Shown here: piece by piece, positions 17,912-27,449 of the stretch
Layout of the letters: every line of letters starts with the position of its first letter
Numbering within the stretch: position 1 is the stretch's first letter
NCBI GenBank assembly: GCA_902633335.1
Contig: CACPFY010000003.1
Location: forward strand, 1 to 64,000
Length of the DNA stretch: 64,000 nucleotides
Direction: 5' to 3'
From: an uncultured Pelagibacteraceae bacterium
Lineage (GTDB): Bacteria; Pseudomonadota; Alphaproteobacteria; Pelagibacterales; Pelagibacteraceae
Notes under the pieces: model-generated
What the model saw: only the letters and a program-made list of their open reading frames with translations
What the model was told of the DNA's origin: nothing
The model's database searches: none
Made by a program: the position numbers and the translations under genes

Positions 17912-17959
17912 TGATGTTATATAGTATATTAACATAATTGTAACACAACATGTAGTTGT
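17912..17959 (+). promoter_or_regulatory. Putative tandem NrdR-box region upstream of nrdAB
   Basis: The 187-bp gap before nrdA holds ACACAACATGTAGTTG (17943-17958), with inverted arms ACAAC/GTTGT around ATGTA, and a weaker match TGATGTTATATAGTAT at 17912-17927. Their centres are 31 bp apart, the helical spacing known for paired NrdR boxes (consensus about ACACWATATATWGTGT). By eye, 12 of 16 positions match for the right box and 10 of 16 for the left. The site lies 35-80 bp before the nrdA start. Plausible but unproven; nrdR itself is not in the window. Confidence 0.4.
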
Positions 17960-17993
17960 TTATTAACAATTAACTAGTAAAACAAGTAAAATT

Positions 17994-19943
17994 ATGAGTA
18001 AAAACGTATCTTTGGCAATAAAAAAAGCTATGGGCAACATGAGCCAGATGAACCAAAATGACCTGGCTATCAACGGCCCCAAAAAACCAGATTTATTCTC
18101 TTTATCAGGTGATACTGAATTATTTCAAAATGAAAAAGGTATTACAATTAAAATTGATAGATCTAGAGATTCTAATCTAACAGATTTTGGTAGAGCAACA
18201 TTAACAGATAGGTATTTAGGTCAAAACGAGTCATTTCAAGACCTGTTTGCAAGAGTAGCAAGTGTGTACGCTGATGATAACTTACACGCTCAAAGATTAT
18301 ATAACTATATAAGCAATTTATGGTTCATGCCAGCAACACCAGTATTATCAAACGGTGGAACTGAAAGAGGTTTACCAATTTCATGTTTTTTAAACGAAGC
18401 AGGAGATAGTTTAGAGGGAATTCTTGGTCTTTGGAGTGAAAATGTTTGGCTTGCTGCAAGAGGAGGCGGTATTGGAAGCTACTGGGGAAACTTGAGATCT
18501 ATAGGAGAAAAAATTGGTAAAGTAGGTAAAACTTCTGGAATCATTCCTTTTATTAAAGTCATGGACTCACTTACACTTGCTATTAGTCAAGGATCTTTGA
18601 GAAGAGGATCTGCAGCATGTTATCTTCCAATAGATCATCCAGAAATTGAGGAATTTATTGAAATGAGAAGACCAACTGGTGGTGATGTGAATAGAAGATC
18701 TTTGAATTTGCATCATGGTGTTTTAGTTTCAGACGATTTCATGAGAGCAGTTGAAACAGACGGTCAATGGGCATTAAGAAGCCCAAAAGACGGATCTGTG
18801 CAATCAACTTTACCTGCAAGAAATTTATGGATTAGACTGTTAACAGCTAGAGTCGAAACAGGTGAGCCTTATATAGTTTTCATTGATACAGTTAATAGAC
18901 AAATTCCTCAACATCACAAACTTGCTGGATTAAAAGTAAAAACATCTAATTTGTGTAGCGAGATCACATTACCTACTGGAATAGATAATACTGGAAAAGA
19001 GAGAACAGCTGTTTGTTGTCTATCCTCTCTTAACATCGAAACATATGATGAGTGGAAAGATGACACAATGTTTATTGAAGATGTAATGAGATTCTTAGAT
19101 AACGTAATGTCCGATTTTATAAATAGAGCACCAGACAGTTTCAGCAACGCAAAATATTCTGCGGCTAGAGAAAGAAGTGTAGGTTTAGGAGTTATGGGCT
19201 TGCATTCATTCTTTCAACAAAAAAATATTCCTTTCGGGTCAGTAATGAGCAAGGTATGGAACCAAAAAATTTTCAAACATATACAAGAAAAAGCTGATCA
19301 AGCATCAGTAAAATTAGCCGAAGAGAGAGGCTCTTGTCCCGATGCTGAAGAATATGGTATCAAAGAGAGGTTTTCCAACAAAACTGCTATAGCTCCAACT
19401 GCTTCAATCTCTGTTATTTGTGGAGGGGCTTCTCCTGGAATTGAACCTATTGCTGCTAATAGTTATACTCATAAAACTTTGTCTGGCTCATTCAATGTAA
19501 GAAATAAATATTTAGCTAAGATTTTAGAAAAACACGGAAAGAACGACGACGAAACTTGGTCTTCAATTACAACAAATCAAGGCTCTGTTTCGCACCTAGA
19601 TTTTTTAACAGATATAGAGAAAGATACTTTTAAGACAGCTTTTGAGATAGATCAGCGATGGATTGTTGAACTTGGAGCGGATAGAACTCCAAATATATCT
19701 CAAGCTCAGTCCATAAATGTTTTTGTACCAGCAGACATACATAAAAAAGAATTACATCAAATACATTTTCAAGCGTGGAAAAAAGGTTTGAAGAGTCTGT
19801 ATTATTGCAGATCAAAATCAATACAAAGAGCTGAAAACGTTAACACTGGATCTTCAACAGATGTGACAAAAAACGTTTATAAAGCTAACGAAGAATCAAA
19901 TAATGAAGAAAATAAATATGAGGAGTGTTTATCATGTCAGTAG
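17994..19943 (+). CDS. nrdA: Class Ia ribonucleotide reductase, large (alpha) subunit, no ATP-cone
   Basis: Catalytic subunit reducing ribonucleoside diphosphates. Motifs: PATPVLSNGG, LPISCFL (redox Cys), NLCSEI (Asn-Cys-Glu radical site), LYYCRSKSIQRAE (Tyr-Tyr radical-transfer pair) and a C-terminal CLSC reductant-shuttle pair. At 649 aa it is shorter than E. coli NrdA (761 aa), and the N-terminal ~60 residues do not show an ATP-cone, so overall-activity inhibition by dATP is probably lost. Overlaps nrdB. Confidence 0.94.
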   Translation: MSKNVSLAIKKAMGNMSQMNQNDLAINGPKKPDLFSLSGDTELFQNEKGITIKIDRSRDSNLTDFGRATLTDRYLGQNESFQDLFARVASVYADDNLHAQRLYNYISNLWFMPATPVLSNGGTERGLPISCFLNEAGDSLEGILGLWSENVWLAARGGGIGSYWGNLRSIGEKIGKVGKTSGIIPFIKVMDSLTLAISQGSLRRGSAACYLPIDHPEIEEFIEMRRPTGGDVNRRSLNLHHGVLVSDDFMRAVETDGQWALRSPKDGSVQSTLPARNLWIRLLTARVETGEPYIVFIDTVNRQIPQHHKLAGLKVKTSNLCSEITLPTGIDNTGKERTAVCCLSSLNIETYDEWKDDTMFIEDVMRFLDNVMSDFINRAPDSFSNAKYSAARERSVGLGVMGLHSFFQQKNIPFGSVMSKVWNQKIFKHIQEKADQASVKLAEERGSCPDAEEYGIKERFSNKTAIAPTASISVICGGASPGIEPIAANSYTHKTLSGSFNVRNKYLAKILEKHGKNDDETWSSITTNQGSVSHLDFLTDIEKDTFKTAFEIDQRWIVELGADRTPNISQAQSINVFVPADIHKKELHQIHFQAWKKGLKSLYYCRSKSIQRAENVNTGSSTDVTKNVYKANEESNNEENKYEECLSCQ

Positions 19944-20944
19944 CAAAAAAAGAAAATACTAAGAAAATTATAGAACCAAAAAAAATGGGATTATTAGTAG
20001 AAAATCCTGTTTATAAACCATTTAGATATCCATGGTGTTATGATGCGTGGTTAACACAACAAAGAATTCATTGGTTACCAGAGGAAGTTCCATTAGGTGA
20101 TGATGTACGAGACTGGCAAAAAAATTTATCTCAACCTGAAAAAAATCTAGTCACACAAATTTTTAGATTTTTCACTCAAGCAGACGTGGAAGTAAACAAT
20201 TGCTACTTGAGACATTACACAACAGTTTTTAAGCCCACAGAAGTATTAATGATGATGACAGCTTTTGCATCGATGGAGACCGTTCACGTAGCTGCTTATT
20301 CACATTTATTAGACACAATTGGTATGCCAGAGTCTGAATATTCTGCTTTCATGAAATATAAAGAAATGAAAGATAAATATGATTATATGCAAGGTTTCAA
20401 CGTTAATTCAAAAGAAGATATTGCTAAAACTGTAGCAGTATTTAGCGCTTTCACAGAAGGACTACAATTATTTGCTAGCTTTGCAATTCTCTTGAATTTT
20501 CCAAGACACAATAAACTTAAAGGTATGGGCCAAATAGTAACTTGGTCAGTAAGAGATGAAACTCTTCATTGCAATTCAATGATAAGAATATTTAAGGAGT
20601 TTATCAAAGAAAACCCTGAAATCTGGACTCCTAAATTAAAAAAAGAGCTTTATGAAGCTTGTAGAACAATAGTTGAGCACGAAGATGCTTTTATTGACTT
20701 AGCATTTGAAATGGGTCCAATGAAAGGTTTAACAGCTCAAGAAGTAAAAGACTATATTAGGTTTATTGGAAATAGAAGATTGGTTCAATTAGGATTGGAA
20801 CCTATCTACGATGTTAAAAAAAATCCACTAACATGGTTGGATACTATGCTTAACGCAGTAGAACACATGAACTTTTTTGAAGGTAGAGCTACGGAATACT
20901 CTAAAGCTTCAACTAAAGGAACGTGGGTTGAGGCGTTCTCCTAA
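19934..20944 (+). CDS. nrdB: Class Ia ribonucleotide reductase, small (beta) subunit
   Basis: Houses the diiron-tyrosyl cofactor. Metal and radical residues are visible: TQADVEVNN (Asp), ASMETVHVAAYSH (Glu, His and the radical Tyr in E-x2-H-x3-Y register), FTEGLQ and RDETLHCNSM. The ATG at 19934 has an AGGAG ribosome-binding site at 19921-19925, so it is preferred over the in-frame GTG at 19925. The gene overlaps the nrdA end by 10 bp. No ATP-cone is fused to its N-terminus either. Length 336 aa is normal. Confidence 0.94.
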   Translation: MSVAKKENTKKIIEPKKMGLLVENPVYKPFRYPWCYDAWLTQQRIHWLPEEVPLGDDVRDWQKNLSQPEKNLVTQIFRFFTQADVEVNNCYLRHYTTVFKPTEVLMMMTAFASMETVHVAAYSHLLDTIGMPESEYSAFMKYKEMKDKYDYMQGFNVNSKEDIAKTVAVFSAFTEGLQLFASFAILLNFPRHNKLKGMGQIVTWSVRDETLHCNSMIRIFKEFIKENPEIWTPKLKKELYEACRTIVEHEDAFIDLAFEMGPMKGLTAQEVKDYIRFIGNRRLVQLGLEPIYDVKKNPLTWLDTMLNAVEHMNFFEGRATEYSKASTKGTWVEAFS

Positions 20945-20950
20945 AATTGA

Positions 20951-21595
20951 TTGAATTTTAAATTCAAAAAGTATTGGCGCAAAACTGGATTAAACCCCAA
21001 ATGGGGAAATAAATTAATTGAATTAGTAAATCAAAAAAAACCTAATCATTTTTTAGAGATTGGTGTTTTTTGTGGGGTGACCTCTAGAAATGTCTGCGAA
21101 TTTTTAAATTTAATTCACCATGGTAACTTCACCTATACTGGTATAGATCTCTTTAGTAATGAAAGTGAAGATAATAACGAAAAAAAACCAGCATATATAA
21201 AGCACCAAAAATTCTCTAATCCTTTAAAACATCTTTATTATAATTTGATAATCAAAGAAAATTTAAATTCTCTTGGAAGTGTAAAAAAATTTTTAAAAAA
21301 ATTTGAAAATAAAGTTACTCTTCATAAAGGAAATTCTAACAAAGTACTTAAAAATTTAGATATTACGAAAATTGATTTCGCCTTTATTGATGGAGGTCAT
21401 AGCTATCAAACCACATTTAATGATCTAGAAATTGTTTATCAAAACATGAAAGGCAGAAAGGGAACAATTGTCTGTGATGATTATCAAGACGCTAGCTATA
21501 TCACTGAAGTGAAAAAAGCTATAGACAATTTTGTTAAAAAGGAAAATTTAAATTTAAAAATTATTGAAGGAAAGTTTGCAGTAATCGAGCTGTGA
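20951..21595 (+). CDS. Class I SAM-dependent methyltransferase (Methyltransf_24 type)
   Basis: 214-aa protein with a Rossmann-type SAM site LEIGVFCGVTSR (about residues 35-46) and FIDGGHSY, both typical of the Methyltransf_24 group that often O-methylates glycans or small molecules. Starts with TTG 6 bp after nrdB, and no other start fits. Its Lys/Asn-rich composition resembles the glycosyltransferase genes here rather than nrdB. Ends adjacent to convergent prpC. Substrate unknown. Confidence 0.75.
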   Translation: MNFKFKKYWRKTGLNPKWGNKLIELVNQKKPNHFLEIGVFCGVTSRNVCEFLNLIHHGNFTYTGIDLFSNESEDNNEKKPAYIKHQKFSNPLKHLYYNLIIKENLNSLGSVKKFLKKFENKVTLHKGNSNKVLKNLDITKIDFAFIDGGHSYQTTFNDLEIVYQNMKGRKGTIVCDDYQDASYITEVKKAIDNFVKKENLNLKIIEGKFAVIEL

Positions 21596-22720
21596 TTACC
21601 TTTGATTGAGTAGCATTACTTCTCTAACCTCTTGACCTTTATATTTAGACAAAGGTCTAATCAATTTGTTTGAAGCATGTTGTTCCATAATATGAGCTGA
21701 CCAACCTGTAATTCTAGACATTACGAATATGGGGGTATAAAAATCTATATCTATTCCCATCATGTAATAAGTAGGACCGCATGGAAAATCTACATTTGGG
21801 TGTATATTCTTTTTCTCTAACATAACCTTTTCTAGTATTTCGTATATTTGAGTATATTTCTCCTTTTTTAAAAGTTTTGCCACTTTAAACATATAATGTT
21901 TCATTGTAGGCACTCTCGAGTCTCCAGTTCTATAAACTCTGTGACCAAATCCCATAATAACCTTTTTCTTATCTAAGGCATTTTCAATCCAAGCTTTAGC
22001 CTTTTCTGGTTTTTTTATTTCTTTCATCATGTGCATTACAGCTTCATTAGCTCCGCCATGTAAAGGACCTTTAAGTGAAGCTATCGCACCTGTAATAGCA
22101 CCATGTAAGTCTGATAAGCTGCTTGTTATTGTTCTGGCAGTGAAAGTCGAAACATTAAAACTATGTTCAGCGTAAAGAATTAGCGAAATATCGAAAGCCC
22201 TAACAATTTCTTTATCAGGTACTTTATTAAACATCATCTTAAAAAAATTTTCTGAAAATGACAATTTTTTGTCTGGAGAAATTATTTTTTTACCTTTTCT
22301 ATATCTAAAATATGCTGCTACGGCAGTTGGCGTTTTAGAAAAAATTCTCATAGCTTTTCTCATATTAGCTTTTGGAGAATTGTCTTTAGTATCTTTATCT
22401 TCTAAAGCCATTAAACTAACACAAGTTCTAATCACATCCATAGGATGAGCAGTCTTAGGCATTTTTTGTATGTCATTTAATATTTGTTTTGAAAGCTTTC
22501 TTTCAGATCTCTCTTCTTTAATAAATTTTTTTAATTGTTTTTTGTTAGGTAATTCTCCATGTAAAACTAAATAAGCAACTTCCTCAAAATCACATTTATC
22601 GCATAATTCTTGGACGGTATAACCCCTGTAAGTAAGTGTACTTAACTCTGGAACAACGTGTGATATTGTAGTTTCGTCAACTACTATTCCTAATAAACCT
22701 TTTTTAATTTCTTCACTCAT
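21596..22720 (-). CDS. prpC: 2-methylcitrate synthase / citrate synthase family
   Basis: Condenses propionyl-CoA with oxaloacetate. Citrate-synthase motifs: HGGANEAV (about residue 220), GFGHRVYRTGDSR and the catalytic-Asp region HPNVDFPCGP, with SAHIMEQ near the end. The 374-aa length and its overlap of 1 bp with prpB favour methylcitrate synthase over the TCA-cycle enzyme. In SAR11 the cycle could handle propionyl-CoA from odd-chain, branched or DMSP-derived compounds. No prpD is visible in the window. Confidence 0.88.
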   Translation of the reverse strand: MSEEIKKGLLGIVVDETTISHVVPELSTLTYRGYTVQELCDKCDFEEVAYLVLHGELPNKKQLKKFIKEERSERKLSKQILNDIQKMPKTAHPMDVIRTCVSLMALEDKDTKDNSPKANMRKAMRIFSKTPTAVAAYFRYRKGKKIISPDKKLSFSENFFKMMFNKVPDKEIVRAFDISLILYAEHSFNVSTFTARTITSSLSDLHGAITGAIASLKGPLHGGANEAVMHMMKEIKKPEKAKAWIENALDKKKVIMGFGHRVYRTGDSRVPTMKHYMFKVAKLLKKEKYTQIYEILEKVMLEKKNIHPNVDFPCGPTYYMMGIDIDFYTPIFVMSRITGWSAHIMEQHASNKLIRPLSKYKGQEVREVMLLNQR

Positions 22721-23616
22721 TACTCATGTCCCTCGGTAGAAAAATCTGTAATTTTTTTATCTGGCGTATTGTATTTCTCATATTCTACAAGCTCATACAA
22801 CCTTTTTCTAGTCTGCATTTTGTCAATAATATTATTCTGATGACCGTCTTTAAAAATAGATTTAAGACCATCTTCAGCACTTTTCATAGCTAATCTTTGA
22901 GTTGTCACTGGATAAATTACCAAATTATATCCCAAGTTTTCTAATTGTTTTTTATCTAAGAGTTTGGATTTACCAAACTCTGTCATGTTGGCTAATAAGT
23001 ATCCTTTAGTATTTTTTCTTACCTTTTCAAACTCACTTTCGTCTTTCATCGCCTCAGGAAATATCATATCCGCGCCTGCGTCCTCATAAGATTTTATTCT
23101 CTCTATTGTTTTATCTAATCCTTCAACTGAATTAGCGTCTGTTCTGGCTATTATTAGGAAATTTTTGTCTTTTCTTGCAGCAACACATTCTTTAATTTTT
23201 TTAACCATTTCATCTCTTGTAACTAGCTCTTTGTTATCTAAATGACCACATCTTTTCTCTGCAATTTGGTCTTCTAAGTGGCAACCAGCTAAACCTTTAT
23301 TTTCAAATGTCTGAATTGTTTTTTTGCAATTTCCAAACCCTGTATCAATATCAACTATTGTTGGTAAATCTGTAACACGAGAAATTTGTCCACTTCTGTG
23401 ACTTACTTGTTCTAGTGAAGTAAGTCCTATATCAGGTAAACCTAAATCATTAGACATTACACCTCCAGAAACGTAAACACCATCGAAGCCAATTTCAGCA
23501 ATTAGTTTTGCACATAAAGGATTATATGCCCCGGGAAATCTTAATAATTTTTTTGATTGAAGGTTTTTTATTAAATCTGATCTTTTTTCAGAAACCTTTT
23601 TTTTGGTAAAATGCAT
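22720..23616 (-). CDS. prpB: 2-methylisocitrate lyase
   Basis: Splits 2-methylisocitrate to pyruvate and succinate. ICL/PEP-mutase fold motifs: FPGAYNPLCAKLIAEIGFDGVYVSGG, VDIDTGFG, HLEDQ and KRCGH with the catalytic Cys, then IIARTDA. 298 aa fits PrpB and is too short for isocitrate lyase AceA. It is the first gene of a two-gene prpB-prpC operon; the coding regions share one base. Confidence 0.93.
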   Translation of the reverse strand: MHFTKKKVSEKRSDLIKNLQSKKLLRFPGAYNPLCAKLIAEIGFDGVYVSGGVMSNDLGLPDIGLTSLEQVSHRSGQISRVTDLPTIVDIDTGFGNCKKTIQTFENKGLAGCHLEDQIAEKRCGHLDNKELVTRDEMVKKIKECVAARKDKNFLIIARTDANSVEGLDKTIERIKSYEDAGADMIFPEAMKDESEFEKVRKNTKGYLLANMTEFGKSKLLDKKQLENLGYNLVIYPVTTQRLAMKSAEDGLKSIFKDGHQNNIIDKMQTRKRLYELVEYEKYNTPDKKITDFSTEGHE

Positions 23617-23657
23617 TTGCCAAAATATATATTAGAGCAGCGTTAAAAAATCAAAGA

Positions 23658-24257
23658 TTATTTGAGCAAAATAAAGAAACCAGTTGAAACTACCATTAAT
23701 GAGAGCGAATACTCTGTATATTTTTTTACCCTGTAATTACTTATGTATTTTTTTAAACTACTACCAAAAAGTGCCCATACACATATAGATGGAAAACAAA
23801 TCACTGCCGCAGTGATAGTAACGAATAAAATACCAATAAAAATATTCTCTTCTGTTGGAAAAAATCCTGAAGCGACAGTAATTGCGATAGACCAAGCTTT
23901 TGGATTTATAAACTGAAAAAGAGATGCTTCATAAAATCTCAGAGGTCTACCAATTTCTTTTTTTACCATGTCAAAAGATCCGATCATTTTCCATGCAAGA
24001 TAAAGCAAATATAAAAAACATAAAATCTTCATATAAAATTGAATCTGGGGGTAAATTAGAAATATTTTACCTAAACCAAAACACGTTAAACCGATTTGAA
24101 ATATATGACCTAAAGGTATTCCTATTGCATGAGGCAAAGTTCTTACAAAGCCAAATTTCAATCCAGAAAAAGTTAACATAGAGTTATTAGGACCGGGAGT
24201 TACAAACATTGTGAAATAAAAAGTTGCTAATGCAGAGAAAAGAGCAAAAGTTATCAT
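23658..24257 (-). CDS. LysE-family amino-acid/metabolite exporter
   Basis: 199-aa membrane protein with about six hydrophobic segments and the family motif FVTPGPNNSMLTFSGLKFGF near residues 19-38. LysE/RhtB proteins export amino acids or related compounds; the substrate is not predictable here. Overlaps the upstream HAD phosphatase gene by 4 bp, so they are co-transcribed, and lies 41 bp before prpB. Confidence 0.87.
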   Translation of the reverse strand: MITFALFSALATFYFTMFVTPGPNNSMLTFSGLKFGFVRTLPHAIGIPLGHIFQIGLTCFGLGKIFLIYPQIQFYMKILCFLYLLYLAWKMIGSFDMVKKEIGRPLRFYEASLFQFINPKAWSIAITVASGFFPTEENIFIGILFVTITAAVICFPSICVWALFGSSLKKYISNYRVKKYTEYSLSLMVVSTGFFILLK

Positions 24258-24916
24258 AAATATTTTTCTATAACTTTTTCAAAACCAACAAAATCTGAAA
24301 TTAAAGCAACGTGATTGATTTCATTTTCAGATTTTTCTGTGTAGCCATCTTTTACTAAAATGAAAGGTAACTTAGCATTGTGAGCAGACATTTCATCAAC
24401 TTCACTATCACCAATCATTATTGTTTTATTTAAATCACCACCAATAATTTCAACAACATCTGTTAAATGTCTAGGATCAGGTTTATTAAAAGCAAAAGTA
24501 TCAGATCCTGCAACATATTCAAAATACTTGTAAATATCTAATTTCTTTAATAGATCAACCGCTAAACGCTCTTGTTTATTTGTACAAACAGCCATCGAAA
24601 TATTTTTATTTTTCGCCCAATCTAAAAATTTGGTTAAACCCTTCAGTGGCTTACTATACTTATCAATATTCTTAGCATAAAAATCAATAAACTCTTTAGT
24701 CATTGCTTTTTTAGTTTTCTCACTCTTTATTTCTTCTTTAAAAGATCTTTGCATCATCACCCATGCCCCTTTGCCAGCGAGTGATTTTATGTCTTCCATC
24801 TTTTTTTCTTCAAAACCAAATTTTCTCATTACATGATTGTGAGCAGCCATCAAATCCGGAGCAGTATTTACAATTGTTCCATCTAGGTCGAATAAAATAG
24901 TTAAATTTTGAGTCAT
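24254..24916 (-). CDS. HAD-family hydrolase (Gph-like phosphatase)
   Basis: 220-aa haloacid-dehalogenase phosphatase. Motif I FDLDGTIVNTAPD (nucleophile Asp in residues 9-13), motif II VCTNKQE, motif III with Lys before PDP (FNKPDPRHL), motif IV GDSEVDEMSA. Closest in pattern to phosphoglycolate phosphatases, but HAD substrates are not reliably predicted from motifs. First gene of the run with the LysE exporter. A 71-bp gap separates it from the divergent glmU-domain gene. Confidence 0.85.
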   Translation of the reverse strand: MTQNLTILFDLDGTIVNTAPDLMAAHNHVMRKFGFEEKKMEDIKSLAGKGAWVMMQRSFKEEIKSEKTKKAMTKEFIDFYAKNIDKYSKPLKGLTKFLDWAKNKNISMAVCTNKQERLAVDLLKKLDIYKYFEYVAGSDTFAFNKPDPRHLTDVVEIIGGDLNKTIMIGDSEVDEMSAHNAKLPFILVKDGYTEKSENEINHVALISDFVGFEKVIEKYL

Positions 24917-24987
24917 TTTTTTAAGTTTTAAAAAGAAATATTTTGTGACTTATTTATAATCTATTTCTAATGTAAAGAGAACTTTTT

Positions 24988-25632
24988 ATGAAGAAAAATT
25001 TAAAATTGAAAAAAGTGATTAAACTAAGATCTGAACAAGACAATTTAAGAGTTAAAGCCTTAAAGAAAGGTGTAGATTTAATTGCACCAGAAACAATTTT
25101 TTTATCCAAAGATACAACATTTGGCAAAAATGTTAAAATTGAACCTTATGTTGTTATTGGATCAAAAGTTAAAATCGGAAATAATGTTACAATCAAATCT
25201 TTTTCTCATTTAGAGGGAGCTAAGTTGGAAAAAAATGTTACGGTGGGCCCATATGCAAGAATAAGACCAGGATCACATTTTTTACCAGGTTCAAAGGTAG
25301 GCAATTTTGTAGAAACAAAAAATTCCAAAATTAAATCTAAAAGTAAAATAAATCACTTATCTTACATAGGAGATACCGAAGTTGGAGAGAATAGCAATAT
25401 AGGAGCTGGGACAATTACATGCAATTATGATGGAGTAAAAAAAAATAAAACTAAAATTAAAAAAAACGTGTTTATAGGATCTAATTCTTCTTTGGTTGCT
25501 CCATTAATAATCGAGGATAACTCAGTCATAGGTGCAGGATCCGTAATTACAAAAAATATAGAAAAAAATTCTTTAGCGCTGACTAGATCACCACAAATGA
25601 TCAAAAGAAATTACAAAAGGAAAAAAAAATAA
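24988..25632 (+). CDS. Stand-alone GlmU C-terminal acetyltransferase domain
   Basis: Left-handed beta-helix acyltransferase matching the C-terminal half of GlmU: ARIRPGSHF, GNFVETKNS, INHLSYIGDTEVGENSNIGAGTITCNYDG and FIGSNSSLVAPL. This is the glucosamine-1-phosphate N-acetyltransferase module. At 214 aa it lacks the entire N-terminal uridyltransferase domain, and only 71 bp separate it from the divergent upstream gene, so no remnant is present. The uridyltransferase must be encoded elsewhere if UDP-GlcNAc is made. Overlaps glmS by 1 bp (TAATG), which supports the pathway role. Confidence 0.87.
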   Translation: MKKNLKLKKVIKLRSEQDNLRVKALKKGVDLIAPETIFLSKDTTFGKNVKIEPYVVIGSKVKIGNNVTIKSFSHLEGAKLEKNVTVGPYARIRPGSHFLPGSKVGNFVETKNSKIKSKSKINHLSYIGDTEVGENSNIGAGTITCNYDGVKKNKTKIKKNVFIGSNSSLVAPLIIEDNSVIGAGSVITKNIEKNSLALTRSPQMIKRNYKRKKK

Positions 25633-27449
25633 TGTGTGGAATTATTGGAATCGCTAGTAGCAAACCTGTCTCTATAAATATTATTAATTCATTAAAAAAA
25701 TTAGAATATAGAGGTTATGACTCTGCCGGTATAGCCACTCTTAAAGATCAATTGATTAATGAAAGAAAATGTTCTGGCAGGGTTGATGAATTAGAAAAAA
25801 TATTATTAAAGTCTCCATCAGACGGAAATATAGGAATAGGACATGTACGATGGGCAACACATGGAATTCCAAATTTAATTAATGCACACCCACATTCATC
25901 TGAAAATGTTTCTGTTGTTCACAATGGTATAATTGAAAATTCAGATGAATTAAAAAAAATTTTAGAGGATAAAGGCTCAAAATTTAAATCCCAAACTGAT
26001 ACGGAAGTAATTACTTTGTTGATAACCGAAGCTTTAAAAAATATGGAGCCACTCGATGCAGTTTTTAAGACTTTAAAAGATCTTAAAGGTAGTTTTGCTT
26101 TGGGAATTATTTTTAAAGACTTTCCAGATATAATAATAGGAGCTAGACGTGGAAGTCCGCTAGCAGTTGGTTACTCAAGCAATGAAAATTATTTAGGATC
26201 TGACTCTTATGCGCTTAAATCAATGACTAATAAGATATCTTATTTAGATGACGGGGAAACATGTGTATTAACAAAAAATAGTATTAGTTTTTTTGACGTA
26301 AAGAAAAACAAAATAAATAAAAAAGTTCATATTGTTTCTGATGATGAAAATATTTCTGACAAAGGAAATTATAAAAATTTTATGTCTAAAGAAATTTTCG
26401 AACAACCAATTACTGCAAAAAAATGTGTAAACGAATATATTGATAGTTTAAAAAAAGACATCAATATACTTAATTTTCCAATTCGTCCAAAGGAATTAAA
26501 AAAGATTGTTCTTGTCGGCTGCGGAACAGCTTATCATTCTTGTCTTGTTGCTAAATATTGGTTTGAAGAATTATCAAGTATTGAAGTAGAAATTGATATA
26601 GCCTCAGAGTTTAGATATAGGAAAATTAAGTTTGATCCGAAGAACCTATATATTTTCGTTTCACAATCTGGCGAAACAGCTGACACTGCTGCAGCTTTAG
26701 ATATATGTAAAAAAAATAAAGTTAAAACTTGTTCAGTTGTGAATGTTATAGAAAGTACAATAGCAAGAAATTCTGATTGGGTTTTACCTATTCATGCGGG
26801 TCCAGAAATTGGCGTTGCGTCTACCAAAGCATTTCTAGGTCAATTAATAGTTCTCTATATTCTATGTTTAAAAATTTCATCAGTTAGAGGTGATATAAAT
26901 AAAAGTAATTATAATAAAAATATCGAAAATTTAAAAAAATTACCAGATGCAATAAAAAAAACATTAACTTTAGAAACTAATATTCAACTAATGGCTAAGG
27001 AATTTTTAAATGCACGTGGCTCTATGTTTTTAGGCAGAGGAAGTTCTTTTCCAATAGCACTGGAGGGAGCGCTTAAGCTCAAAGAACTCTCGTATTTACA
27101 TGCAGAAGGTTATCCTGCTGGAGAAATGAAGCATGGACCCTTGGCATTAATAGAGGAAGGTTTGCCTGTTATAGTTATTGCTCCAAAAGATAAATATTTT
27201 GAAAAAACACTCTCTAATATGCAAGAAGTAATAGCTAGAGGAGGTAAAATTTTTTTTATAACAGATAACAAAAAAGACTCAATTAGTGAAAATATAAGAT
27301 TTGGATTAAGAGTTCCTCACTTAGACAACTTCCTTTCATCAATATTACTTGCGGTCCCTTTGCAAATGTTGGCTTATCATGTTGCTTTACTTAAGAATTG
27401 TGATATCGACAAACCTAGAAATTTAGCAAAATCAGTTACAGTTGAGTAA
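25632..27449 (+). CDS. glmS: Glutamine-fructose-6-phosphate aminotransferase (isomerizing)
   Basis: Makes glucosamine-6-phosphate. N-terminal class II amidotransferase domain begins MCGIIGIASSK with Cys as the nucleophile after Met removal and continues LEYRGYDSAGIA; two SIS sugar-isomerase domains follow (VGCGTAYHSCLVAKYW, SQSGETADT; LGRGSSFPIALEGALKLKE). The end KNCDIDKPRNLAKSVTVE is the conserved catalytic tail. 605 aa is full length. Translationally coupled to the GlmU acetyltransferase domain. I saw no glmS ribozyme upstream. Confidence 0.96.
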   Translation: MCGIIGIASSKPVSINIINSLKKLEYRGYDSAGIATLKDQLINERKCSGRVDELEKILLKSPSDGNIGIGHVRWATHGIPNLINAHPHSSENVSVVHNGIIENSDELKKILEDKGSKFKSQTDTEVITLLITEALKNMEPLDAVFKTLKDLKGSFALGIIFKDFPDIIIGARRGSPLAVGYSSNENYLGSDSYALKSMTNKISYLDDGETCVLTKNSISFFDVKKNKINKKVHIVSDDENISDKGNYKNFMSKEIFEQPITAKKCVNEYIDSLKKDINILNFPIRPKELKKIVLVGCGTAYHSCLVAKYWFEELSSIEVEIDIASEFRYRKIKFDPKNLYIFVSQSGETADTAAALDICKKNKVKTCSVVNVIESTIARNSDWVLPIHAGPEIGVASTKAFLGQLIVLYILCLKISSVRGDINKSNYNKNIENLKKLPDAIKKTLTLETNIQLMAKEFLNARGSMFLGRGSSFPIALEGALKLKELSYLHAEGYPAGEMKHGPLALIEEGLPVIVIAPKDKYFEKTLSNMQEVIARGGKIFFITDNKKDSISENIRFGLRVPHLDNFLSSILLAVPLQMLAYHVALLKNCDIDKPRNLAKSVTVE

